A stretch of 63,987 bases of DNA from Chlorobiaceae bacterium (GTDB lineage Bacteria > Bacteroidota > Ignavibacteria > UBA10030 > SZUA-254): NCBI GenBank assembly GCA_013824245.1, contig PNNN01000058.1, positions 1-63,987 of the forward strand, in the 5' to 3' direction. Under the pieces are notes generated by a model that had not been told where the DNA came from, made no database searches, and saw only the letters and a program-made list of their open reading frames with translations. Of this stretch, positions 57,918-63,987 are shown one piece after another; the stretch's first letter is position 1, and each line of letters opens with the position of its first letter. A program made the position numbers and the translations under genes.

Positions 57918-58732
57918 AAAATTGCAGATACAATTATATTCGTTTTGTGGCGCATGGCTTAGTCTTTAGAACGAAGTCGCCACCAGATTCTGATTCTGTT
58001 TCCAAATAGTATAATAAAATAAGCCAACATCGTGCCCACACACACAAATAATGGTAGTACCATCATATAGAAAGCAAATGTGTTATGTTTGATTTGAAAT
58101 TCGATCCAGTTATATATGTCTCTTTGGGTGCTATCCTTGGAATCGCTGGTTTGAAACTGTTTGAATTCCTTTTTAGTCTGTATAGAGATAATAGACAAGA
58201 ATACCGTACTTCCTATGCAAAGTTTGCCGAGTCTTTCTCTTCGTTCCTTCAGCAGTTGGAGATGGGTCCAGCCACCCTCAATCTTCTTATTGTCGAAGAT
58301 TTCCCGAAACATGATTTGGCTCGGCGAGATTTTGAACGATACCTCTCTCGTCGCACCAAAGGACGATTTTATCGTAAATGGTTGGAATACGAAGAAAAGT
58401 ATTATCAGGTAAAGCAACTTGGTATCATGGGTATGGCGGTTGCTCTTGCTCCACCCGGATTTGATCTTCGGACATCTCGACCAACACCCGAAGATATGAT
58501 TCAATGGGAATTCGACAGAAAAAAAGAACTTCGTGGCATCATTCACGAATTGCTTGAGATAGTAGAACCATAGTGCAAACTTCGCTGAGTTAAAAACATG
58601 CGCCACAAAACTTTTGATTATAGAACTGCAACTTCGTCTAACACGGCAAAGTACGCCGTTGACACTAAATGCCTCTCTCACTTTACATGGTTCTATTTTA
58701 TGTTCGTTCGTCATTTCGTACTTTGCCGATTC
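57911..58732 (+). mobile_element. Cassette 3 (162-aa protein, two-block terminal repeat)
   Basis: Start GTTAGCCAAAATTGCAG pairs with the end (58626-58642) over 17 positions with mismatches at 6, 8 and 11. A second block, positions 32-46 (57942-57956, GTTTTGTGGCGCATG), pairs perfectly and in the same register with 58597-58611. Confidence 0.85.
58085..58573 (+). CDS. Membrane-anchored cassette 3 protein of unknown function
   Basis: The 162-residue protein has one N-terminal membrane segment (residues about 9-31) and a charged, helical cytoplasmic part: YRTSYAKFAESFSSFLQQLE, EDFPKHDLARRDFERYL, RTKGRFYRKWLEYEEKY and ELRGIIHELLEIVEP. The even spread of Lys, Arg and Glu and the gene's fit inside the cassette favour this frame over the antisense frame at 57959-58837, which would cross attC3. 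No function is recognised. Confidence 0.75.
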   Translation: MFDLKFDPVIYVSLGAILGIAGLKLFEFLFSLYRDNRQEYRTSYAKFAESFSSFLQQLEMGPATLNLLIVEDFPKHDLARRDFERYLSRRTKGRFYRKWLEYEEKYYQVKQLGIMGMAVALAPPGFDLRTSRPTPEDMIQWEFDRKKELRGIIHELLEIVEP

Positions 58733-58739
58733 GTTATAA
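58636..58739 (+). repeat. attC3
   Basis: Core boxes GTCTAAC (58636-58642) and GTTATAA (58733-58739) flank L boxes CGGCAAAGTACG / CGTACTTTGCCG, perfectly complementary. Confidence 0.88.
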
Positions 58740-59132
58740 GTCATTGTGGCGTTCACAGTCAGGGTGTTTATAACGTGTCGCTTGGTTTTAAAAATTATGT
58801 TTCGTACAATTTTACATGGGATTATGGTTTTGTTCATTCTATTTGGTTTTTATTGGTATTGATGTATTCGCACTTTGATGGTTTTCGTTAATTAGAGGAA
58901 AGTGATTTTGGTTTTACAATATTTTTTCCCAAGAAATTAAAAGAATGGTCAGTGAGTATTTACTACTTCCAGTTTATTACCTTACGCCACAACGAACTTA
59001 TAACACGTAAAATAACGACACTCGATGTTTAACGATTTTAAAACAAACGCTTCGCTTAATAGTTCAATGCCGCTGCTCACAATAATAAATTCTATTTCGA
59101 GTTCGCAGCAGCATTGCGTTATTTTACGAAGC
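58733..59132 (+). mobile_element. Cassette 4 (no long gene)
   Basis: Start GTTATAAGTCATTGTGGCGT pairs with the end (58984-59004) with one bulged A (58995) and the position-11 A/C mismatch. In 400 bp no frame of normal size exists. The best candidate is a 21-codon frame from ATG 58797 encoding a hydrophobic peptide (MFRTILHGIMVLF...) without a ribosome site. The cassette may carry a peptide, a promoter or an RNA. Confidence 0.75.
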
Positions 59133-59139
59133 GTTATGC
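58998..59139 (+). repeat. attC4
   Basis: Core boxes TTATAAC (58998-59004) and GTTATGC (59133-59139) flank L boxes CGTAAAATAACG / CGTTATTTTACG. An inner hairpin pairs CAATGCCGCTGC (59065-59076) with GCAGCAGCATTG (59105-59116), one mismatch. Confidence 0.88.
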
Positions 59140-59947
59140 GCCATGCGCAAGGTTCCTTTTAAAATATAAATAACATTAATTAACATTAAGAAAATACCCA
59201 TGCCATTCTTGCCTGCTATTTGTACGAACCCACAATGTGGTCTGGTATTCGAGTCGCCCATAGATATGAAGGGTACTGGTAATATATTCATTAATTTCCA
59301 ATATGGAATTTGTCCCAAATGCCAGATGGCTGGCAGAATTCCCGACGGAGAATATAGTGGCTTGGGTGATAAATTATTTGCAATATTCTTTAACATCTCA
59401 GATTTATCAATTCTTAAAAATTATATTACTTTTTTATCAGACCAGTTACGTTCTGGTAGTTCGCCAGAAATAATTAAGACATCAATTAATACAAAATTTC
59501 CATTATTAAAATCTCTCTCTGATCTTATTCCTAAAACTCGTGCCGATGCTTATGCTTTCATTAGTATAATGATAATGCTAATAAGTTTGGCACTTGATTG
59601 TTCCGATAAACTAAAAACTAAAGAACCACCCATCCAAGTTAAACAAGATATAATTAATCAATCTTTTCAAAATTTTTACATTTCGGGTGATTCTGTAAAT
59701 GTCTATGTTCAGTCAGAGCACCATACAACATCGCCAAACAAATAAGTATGGCAACTTGAAGAACTATGGGTAGTATTTGCATAAACATATTTTTATTCCT
59801 TATAAAATTTATATTTTAAAAACAATTAAACAGATTAACTTGCGCACGGGCGCATAACAAGGCAAAAACTGTAAAATGAAAAATTGCTACACTCATATTA
59901 AATTTGTCTGTCATAATTCGTTCCGCAATTTCAGTTTTTGCCAACAC
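59133..59947 (+). mobile_element. Cassette 5 (zinc-ribbon protein)
   Basis: Start GTTATGCGCCATGCGCAAGG pairs with the end (59839-59858), with one bulged G and the position-11 A/C mismatch. It ends in attC5. Confidence 0.85.
59200..59745 (+). CDS. Cassette 5 protein with N-terminal zinc ribbon and membrane segment
   Basis: The 181-residue protein starts with a probable four-Cys zinc ribbon (C8 and C13 in CTNPQC, then CPKC near residue 38). A helical middle part (NISDLSILKNYITFL...) is followed by a hydrophobic segment AYAFISIMIMLISLAL (about 117-132) and a C-terminal tail with QNFYISGDSVNVYVQ. I do not recognise the family. It could be anchored in the inner membrane. Confidence 0.72.
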   Translation: MPFLPAICTNPQCGLVFESPIDMKGTGNIFINFQYGICPKCQMAGRIPDGEYSGLGDKLFAIFFNISDLSILKNYITFLSDQLRSGSSPEIIKTSINTKFPLLKSLSDLIPKTRADAYAFISIMIMLISLALDCSDKLKTKEPPIQVKQDIINQSFQNFYISGDSVNVYVQSEHHTTSPNK

Positions 59948-59954
59948 GTTAGGC
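59852..59954 (+). repeat. attC5
   Basis: Core boxes GCATAAC (59852-59858) and GTTAGGC (59948-59954) flank L boxes GGCAAAAACTG / CAGTTTTTGCC. The left arm and adjacent loop closely resemble attC2 (AACAAGGCAAAAA...GTAAAATGAAAAA). Confidence 0.9.
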
Positions 59955-60591
59955 GGCATGGCCGCCCGCCGGGACTATCGGTGGTCGTAACGATTCCGGC
60001 CGCAAAGTCAAAACAAGTCTGCAATTATGTTCAGGTCCGGCAATGAACTCAAGAGATCCAAAACTTGTTGCGCTCCAATTCAATGAGTGCATTAACAACC
60101 AGGATCTGAACGGACTCGCTCTTCTCATGACCGACGATCATGCATTCATCGATCGCGAGGGGAAGGTCAGTCAACCCAAACAGACTATGGTTCAAGGCTG
60201 GAAACAGTTTTTCGAAATGTTCCCGAAGTACAGGAATACTTTCAATCGCATTCAATCCAAGGACAATCACGTCACCATTCTTGGCTACGCTTATTGGTCA
60301 GAAAAGGAGCCGTACGATCCAGTAATCTGGACTGCAACGATCGTCAACGATCTGGTACAAGAGTGGCGCGTTCATGTTGATACAGAAGCGAACAGAAAAC
60401 AATTCGATCTCCTTTGAACGTCGGCGGGCGGCCACGACCGCCTAACAAACGGCAACACGGCGCTCGCACCTTGGATAGGCGATGTTGAAACAATGTTTGG
60501 CTAAATGAAAAGTGCTCGCTCCATTGCTCGCCGCCAGAGCAATCGACGATCAGTTCGATGCTGGCGGCTCGCAACGGCGTGTTGCCTAAAC
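59948..60591 (+). mobile_element. Cassette 6 (SnoaL-like protein)
   Basis: The 644-bp cassette starts GTTAGGCGGCATGGCCGCC and pairs with its end (60422-60446) over 24 positions with one bulged A (60437) and the position-11 A/C mismatch. A near-identical but deleted copy is cassette 8. Confidence 0.88.
60043..60417 (+). CDS. SnoaL/NTF2-like protein (cassette 6)
   Basis: The 124-residue protein has the NTF2-like fold layout: an N-terminal helix (KLVALQFNECINNQDLNGLALLM), TDDHAFIDREGK, a central helix VQGWKQFFEMFPKYRNTFNRI and four strands ending VQEWRVHVDT. Asp/His residues in TDDHAF line the pocket in enzymes of this fold, but many members only bind ligands. No strong ribosome site precedes the ATG. 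The gene is deleted in cassette 8, where only MNSEIQNL and a stop remain. Confidence 0.8.
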   Translation: MNSRDPKLVALQFNECINNQDLNGLALLMTDDHAFIDREGKVSQPKQTMVQGWKQFFEMFPKYRNTFNRIQSKDNHVTILGYAYWSEKEPYDPVIWTATIVNDLVQEWRVHVDTEANRKQFDLL

Positions 60592-60598
60592 GTTATGC
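60440..60598 (+). repeat. attC6
   Basis: Core boxes GCCTAAC (60440-60446) and GTTATGC (60592-60598) flank L boxes GGCAACACG / CGTGTTGCC. An inner stem GCCGCCAG / CTGGCGGC lies in the centre. Confidence 0.88.
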
Positions 60599-61181
60599 GC
60601 AATATTACTATAATTTATGACTAACAAATATGGAATCCCAAGTGACGAATTGCTAAGAATTCGTGCTAGAGATAAAAACTGTGTGTATTGCCACAAAGAA
60701 ATGATTTTCCCCTTCATCCCAAAAAAACATAAAGATTGCGCAACTATCGAGCATTTAAATTTTGATGGACCATTTTACTGGGACGAAGATCTGCAAATAG
60801 AGGATGTTGTAATTTGTTGCGGGAGCTGTAATTCAAGTAGAGGTGCAAAGAAATTGTCAGAATGGTTTAGGACGAAATACTGTATTGCAAGAAATATTAA
60901 TGAAAATACTGTAGCTGACCCAGTCAAAGAATATTTAACACGCAAAAGAGAAAAGTGTTAACTCACATTAATTTGAAAGCCCCAATTAATACTGCGCATA
61001 ACAAGCGGCTTACACGTTCGCTTCCGCGCCAGCGGAAGCGTGAGTACTTAGACAGCAGTTTACGCGAACGCTGGCGCGTTCGCACATGGCGCTCTTTGAG
61101 ATATTAGTCTTGGTGGTAACGTAAGTTTAACTACCACCTATTCGGCGGTAGACTTCGCGCCATGTCGTGTAGCCGCGGCGC
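60592..61181 (+). mobile_element. Cassette 7 (HNH-type protein)
   Basis: Start GTTATGCGCAATATTA pairs with the end (60987-61002) over 16 positions with only the position-11 A/C mismatch. It ends in the long attC7. Confidence 0.86.
60617..60961 (+). CDS. HNH nuclease-like protein (cassette 7)
   Basis: The 114-residue protein has the zinc-supported HNH layout: CVYC at 22-25, the first His in ATIEHLNFDG, and CCGSCNSSRGAKKLSEW containing the second Cys pair and Asn. HNH domains nick or cut DNA and occur in phage, restriction and recombination proteins. The gene starts 25 bp after the cassette core with no ribosome site visible. It is not adjacent to any methylase, so a restriction role is not implied. 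Confidence 0.78.
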   Translation: MTNKYGIPSDELLRIRARDKNCVYCHKEMIFPFIPKKHKDCATIEHLNFDGPFYWDEDLQIEDVVICCGSCNSSRGAKKLSEWFRTKYCIARNINENTVADPVKEYLTRKREKC

Positions 61182-61188
61182 GTTAGGC
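60996..61188 (+). repeat. attC7 (193 nt, richly folded)
   Basis: Core boxes GCATAAC (60996-61002) and GTTAGGC (61182-61188) flank L boxes GCGGCTTACACG / CGTGTAGCCGC, with one extra T in the left arm. The centre contains three more palindromes, including CGCTTCCGC...GCGGAAGCG and GCGAACGC...GCGTTCGC. Confidence 0.85.
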
Positions 61189-61416
61189 GGCATGGCCGCC
61201 CGCCGGGACTATCGGTGGTCGTAACGATTCCGGCCGCAAAGTCAAAACAAGTCTGCAATTATGTTCAGGTCCGGCAATGAACTCAGAGATCCAAAACTTG
61301 TAGGCGATGTTGAAACAATGTTTGGCTAAATGAAAAGTGCTCGCTCCATTGCTCGCCGCCAGAGCAATCGACGATCAGTTCGATGCTGGCGGCTCGCAAC
61401 GGCGTGTTGCCTAAAC
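61182..61416 (+). mobile_element. Cassette 8, deleted copy of cassette 6
   Basis: The 235 bp match cassette 6 except for one missing A and a 408-bp deletion equivalent to 60069-60476. The deletion removed nearly all of the SnoaL-like gene and the whole left half of attC. The lengths agree exactly (644 - 409 = 235). The right half of attC remains next to GTTATGT. Confidence 0.9.
61249..61302 (+). pseudogene. Remnant of the SnoaL-like gene
   Basis: The start region of the cassette 6 gene is kept (ATG plus a few codons reading MNSEIQNL and then a stop). A one-base deletion shifts the frame and the rest is missing. It cannot encode a functional protein. Confidence 0.85.
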
Positions 61417-61423
61417 GTTATGT
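61395..61423 (+). repeat. attC8, right half only
   Basis: GGCGTGTTGCCTAAACGTTATGT is the right L and R box of attC6, with no left partner in this cassette. It cannot fold into a complete attC, so cassettes 8 and 9 would have to move together. Confidence 0.8.
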
Positions 61424-62210
61424 GCCATGCGGCATGTTATCGCATTATAATTAAAATTAAATAGGAGTGATGTTTTTATGTTGAAGTTTTTATTTGTTAT
61501 CTCAGCGTGCATTACGCTTTCATCATGCTCTTCGAGCCATTACGTGCAAAAGCAAGGTAATGAAATTACAGTTGCCCTTGATTCTTTAAATTGGTATCTG
61601 TCCTTTCCAGATGATGATTACGTAGTCGAAAAGGAACAGATTAGTTCTGATCACAAATCAGGTTATTTCCTATTTACCCACCATTCAAATTTTCCCATTG
61701 ATACGTTATTCACCGTATCTTTCTTTATCGAACCAATAAAAGGTTGTATTGATGCAAAATGTTGTCGTGATAAAGCGTGGGAAAAAGAAAAAACTAGATT
61801 GAAAAATCATACTGATGTTCAGCTATCGGAAATTGGCGAAGCTGCAACTTTTGAGTATACTCTACCTGATTATTTTAATTACAGAAGTATGAATGCACAT
61901 TTTTTCCATGAGGGTTATTGGATTGATATGCACATCTCAAGAATGTTATATGAAATCGGTTCGCAACAATCCTTTGTCAACTTGGTAAAATCTATTAAAT
62001 TATTACCGAAGGCAGATTTAATGAATACTGTAATTCGCTAAGTTCAGTAGTGCTTCATTCATATCCACCGCACGGCACATAACACGCATAAAAATGAATC
62101 AGAAAATTAACAAATTAAAATCTAACGTCTCGCTCTATGGAACATACCGCTTGCCACAAGAAAATATGTCTGTTTATAATGGCAAACGGTACGTCATTTT
62201 TATGCGAGAC
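61417..62210 (+). mobile_element. Cassette 9 (lipoprotein)
   Basis: Start GTTATGTGCCATGCGG pairs with the end (62068-62083) over 16 positions with only the position-11 A/C mismatch. It ends in attC9. Confidence 0.86.
61478..62041 (+). CDS. Cassette 9 lipoprotein of unknown function
   Basis: The 187-residue protein has a lipoprotein signal peptide with lipobox LSSC (Cys17). The mature part contains WYLSFPDDDYVV, FTHHSNFPIDTLFTVSFFIEP and a Cys-rich stretch CIDAKCC. Its C-terminal segment LVKSIKLLP resembles that of lipoproteins that keep a PsbP/DUF-type fold. It is probably membrane-anchored in the periplasm. AGGAG lies upstream of the ATG. Confidence 0.72.
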   Translation: MLKFLFVISACITLSSCSSSHYVQKQGNEITVALDSLNWYLSFPDDDYVVEKEQISSDHKSGYFLFTHHSNFPIDTLFTVSFFIEPIKGCIDAKCCRDKAWEKEKTRLKNHTDVQLSEIGEAATFEYTLPDYFNYRSMNAHFFHEGYWIDMHISRMLYEIGSQQSFVNLVKSIKLLPKADLMNTVIR

Positions 62211-62217
62211 GTTATAT
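62077..62217 (+). repeat. attC9
   Basis: Core boxes ACATAAC (62077-62083) and GTTATAT (62211-62217) flank L boxes CGCATAAAAATGA / TCATTTTTATGCG. The inner hairpin pairs TACCGcTTGCCA with TGGCAAaCGGTA. Confidence 0.88.
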
Positions 62218-63069
62218 GAAATGCGATTCTTGGAAAAAAGGTAGCATTGATTCCATGTGCAAAGCTTCTTTACTATTTTTCATAGTCATTAGCTTGAACA
62301 CTCAAGTTTATTCCCAGAGATACTTTGAATTCGGAAACAGGGTTTATCAAAGCGGCGAGAATTTTGTTGCTGTTACTTCAGATTCTGCTGAAATCTTGGT
62401 CATAGAAGCACAGCTTACTCTACCTGAGAGCCTGAGAGATAGACATATACATGGGATCCTTGCTCACGGGAATCCGGGTTATAATCTCACATGGCATTGG
62501 CATTTCATACCTAATCAATGGCGTGTCGTGGAGACTTCAGTTGAAGTTTGCGATGGACTGCCATCATGGATAGAGAGAGATACAGCTTTGTGGACAGATG
62601 GATGGATTTTCTGTCCATGGTCATCTTATCTACTGAGGGAAGTATCACCTAACAGCGTGATGGAAAGGGGTGAGATCCAATTATCTTCCCTGATCTATCC
62701 CAATCCAACCCAGGGAACATTCAGTGTCGATTTTTTAGACCCTTTGAATAGTCAGACGTCAATAACAATCTACAATATTCTCGGTCAGATGATCTACAGT
62801 AAGTCTTTCTTTGCGCCTTATCATGAGCAGATGCAAATCGACATTTCGAAACTACCAAGTGGGGTTTATTATTTACATGTAAAGTCCGGATATAAAATCC
62901 TGACACAAAAACTTCTCAAACAATGAACAAGAATCGCACTTCATATAACACCGAAAAAGCACGACACTCACTTTTTATGATAGAATATTATTGTGTTCGT
63001 TCAACAGTTTTGCTCACAGAAAATTTATCTATTTATAGTTCGCAAAACTGCTGCGTGCTTTTCGGAAAC
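62211..63069 (+). mobile_element. Cassette 10 (secreted type IX sorted protein)
   Basis: Start GTTATATGAAATGCGATTCT pairs with the end (62928-62949) over 22 positions with only the position-11 A/C mismatch, one of the longest terminal repeats in the array. Confidence 0.87.
62216..62926 (+). CDS. Secreted protein with type IX sorting domain (cassette 10)
   Basis: The 236-residue frame begins at an ATG inside the cassette core (GTTATATG). A second ATG at 62255 gives a cleaner signal peptide (CKASLLFFIVISLNTQVYSQ) and may be the true start. The body is beta-rich with several Trp. The C-terminal tail LIYPNPTQGTFSVDF ... ITIYNILGQMIYSK ... LPSGVYYLHVKSG is a type A sorting domain. It is the second cassette here that carries a type IX cargo. 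Confidence 0.8.
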   Translation: MKCDSWKKGSIDSMCKASLLFFIVISLNTQVYSQRYFEFGNRVYQSGENFVAVTSDSAEILVIEAQLTLPESLRDRHIHGILAHGNPGYNLTWHWHFIPNQWRVVETSVEVCDGLPSWIERDTALWTDGWIFCPWSSYLLREVSPNSVMERGEIQLSSLIYPNPTQGTFSVDFLDPLNSQTSITIYNILGQMIYSKSFFAPYHEQMQIDISKLPSGVYYLHVKSGYKILTQKLLKQ

Positions 63070-63076
63070 GTTATGC
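62943..63076 (+). repeat. attC10
   Basis: Core boxes ATATAAC (62943-62949) and GTTATGC (63070-63076) flank L boxes CCGAAAAAGCACG / CGTGCTTTTCGG, with one extra A in the left arm. The inner hairpin is CAGTTTTGC (63005-63013) / GCAAAACTG (63042-63050). Confidence 0.9.
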
Positions 63077-63108
63077 GAAAGCGGCACACGGAGAAAGGTG
63101 AGAGTTGA

Positions 63109-63825
63109 ATGAAGTCAAATCCGAAAGTAACTCAATTCCAACGAGACTGCTTTGCCAACTATCTACCTGACATTCAGAAGAAAGTCGGCGGTTTTCCAAA
63201 CCCATATTTGTATCCCGACGGTAATCCAATTCGGCCAGTCGTACCAGTCCAAACGACGCTCAACAAAATAATGTTGGTCGGTGCTTTTCCATCGGCTCGA
63301 TTTGAAAGAAGAAATGCTAAGCTCATACCCATTGGCGACAATCTCGCTCCTTTTGGACCCGAACATTATTTCGATGGATTTCAAGTCAGAGTCCAAGAAT
63401 CAACCGAGAGTCTGCACAAGAACTACTTCCCGCAACTTGGAATCGAGCGAAGCGACTTGTGGATCACCGACATCGTAAAGGTCTACCTGTATCCTGAGAA
63501 GCACCTCAAGAATTTTCCATCGTCTAGCTTCGTCGATACTCACACTCTATTTCCGGAGATTGCAGACGCAAGCCGAGATTGGTTTATTAGAGAACTCGAC
63601 GTATGCAATCCCAAGTTGATAATCACTCTCGGCGAGGTTGCCGCAAGGGTCGTCGCTCAAACGAAACCACTATTGGACGGCGTCATTCGAGACTTGTCCT
63701 ACGGAAACAAGCACAAGGTTGTGCATCTGGCTCATCCGGAAATTCGCCGTCGTAACAAGGACTGGGATCGACGCACTTCGACCCATCTGGGTAAGTTGGC
63801 AAAGCAGATCAAAAAGTACGTGTGA
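63109..63825 (+). CDS. Uracil-DNA-glycosylase superfamily-like protein (cassette 11)
   Basis: The 238-residue protein shows the order of motifs seen in the UDG fold: IMLVGAFPSARFERR in the position of the GEAPG loop, PFGPEHYFDGF, DLWITDIVKVY, PKLIITLGEVAARV and HLAHPEIRRR in place of the terminal HPS loop. Members remove uracil or other bases from DNA, or bind it. The exact catalytic residues cannot be matched by eye, so activity is open. AAAGGTGAGAG lies before the ATG. Confidence 0.75.
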   Translation: MKSNPKVTQFQRDCFANYLPDIQKKVGGFPNPYLYPDGNPIRPVVPVQTTLNKIMLVGAFPSARFERRNAKLIPIGDNLAPFGPEHYFDGFQVRVQESTESLHKNYFPQLGIERSDLWITDIVKVYLYPEKHLKNFPSSSFVDTHTLFPEIADASRDWFIRELDVCNPKLIITLGEVAARVVAQTKPLLDGVIRDLSYGNKHKVVHLAHPEIRRRNKDWDRRTSTHLGKLAKQIKKYV

Positions 63826-63839
63826 AGTGTGCCGCCTTC

Positions 63840-63987
63840 GCATAACACGGCAAACAACGACACTCGCTCATTTGATATGACAATGTTGAAGCTCAGCAAG
63901 AAAATCAGTTGTGCTCGTTCCACCGTTTTGCTCACGAGAAATTTGTCATTTGATAGTTCGCAAAACGGCGGCGTTGTTTGCCGAGAC
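63840..63987 (+). repeat. attC11 (right core missing at window end)
   Basis: The left core GCATAAC (63840-63846) and L boxes CGGCAAACAACG / CGTTGTTTGCCG are present. The inner hairpin is CCGTTTTGC (63923-63931) / GCAAAACGG (63960-63968), with loop sequence similar to attC10. The window ends at GAGAC, the usual spacer before GTT, so a further cassette should begin at the next base. Confidence 0.88.

Larger units (their letters stand above)
54439..63987 (+). mobile_element. Chromosomal integron-like element (recombinase plus cassette array)
   Basis: A tyrosine recombinase gene is followed, in the same direction, by at least eleven cassettes. Each is delimited by GTT(A) at its start and an attC-like imperfect palindrome at its end (R'' ...AAC, L'', central hairpin, L', then GTT of the next cassette). 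For each cassette the starting core complements its own ending core, as expected for circular integron cassettes. The array is cut by the window end exactly before a predicted GTT. Nearly all cassette genes point away from the recombinase and lack their own clear promoters. Confidence 0.9.
63070..63987 (+). mobile_element. Cassette 11 (uracil-DNA-glycosylase-like protein, truncated by window end)
   Basis: Start GTTATGCGAAAGCGGCACAC pairs with the end (63827-63846) over 20 positions with only the position-11 A/C mismatch. The attC that follows is cut by the window edge. Confidence 0.86.

Noticed and set aside
57959-58837. Long minus-strand open frame (292 codons) across cassettes 3 and 4
   Set aside because: It would run through attC3 and both cassette ends, and the opposite strand holds a better protein at 58085-58573.
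58598-58891. Plus-strand frame of 97 codons spanning attC3
   Set aside because: It begins in cassette 3, crosses attC3 and the cassette boundary, and has no ribosome site.
55422-63987. CRISPR array
   Set aside because: Repeats are unequal, 100-190 nt long, imperfectly palindromic and separated by genes; they fit attC sites.

Overview
The window looks like a chromosomal segment of a bacterium from the Fibrobacterota-Chlorobiota-Bacteroidota (FCB) group, most like Ignavibacteria/Chlorobiota. The reasons are several secreted proteins with type IX secretion C-terminal sorting domains (YPNPFNP...), an F-type ATP synthase operon that lacks beta and epsilon, and an M23 peptidase-bactofilin pair just ahead of that operon. 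The lineage is inferred from gene content; no marker search was possible.

Positions 1-53,800 are mostly ordinary core genome. In order: a secreted M64 peptidase with a PspC protein and an unlisted 46-residue membrane peptide; acetate kinase; a secreted M1 aminopeptidase; ATP synthase gamma-alpha-delta-b-c-a plus two small assembly-type membrane proteins, a bactofilin and an M23 peptidase; a NamZ-type muramidase, Nudix and LOG-family genes; an outer-membrane barrel protein; a sigma-54 regulator; an acyl-CoA catabolism cluster (carboxyltransferase, acyl-CoA dehydrogenase, MeaB GTPase); epimerase, purD, glycosyltransferase, aminopeptidase P and guaB; a glutaryl-CoA-type dehydrogenase; a run of secreted proteins; two response regulators; tRNA-Pro(UGG); a BatA-like protein, hflX and an inositol monophosphatase; a two-component locus preceded by two paralogous small proteins and followed by a pseudo-receiver; then nucleotide and housekeeping genes (pyrimidine phosphorylase, Nudix, MscS, pyrE, deformylase-like, murI) and a Rossmann-fold oxidoreductase that ends in a strong terminator.

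Positions 53,880-63,987 are different in character. A structured intergenic element and a clean promoter lead to a tyrosine recombinase, followed by at least eleven integron-type gene cassettes. Each cassette is bounded by attC-like sites (RYYYAAC ... GTTRRRY) and the array continues past the window edge. Cassette products include zinc-ribbon proteins, type IX sorted secreted proteins, an HNH-type protein, a SnoaL-like protein, a lipoprotein, a uracil-DNA-glycosylase-like protein and unknowns.

Three things set this array apart. First, the recombinase resembles IntI at both ends but lacks the IntI-specific insertion between its catalytic patches, and it is co-directional with the cassettes. 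Second, the two ends of each intact cassette are inverted repeats of 16-23 bp, well beyond the usual 7-bp core. Third, in all ten intact cassettes these repeats are interrupted by the same A/C mismatch, at position 11 counted from the G of GTT (a G.T wobble on the bottom strand). One cassette is a near-exact copy of another with a 408-bp deletion that removed its gene and half of its attC.
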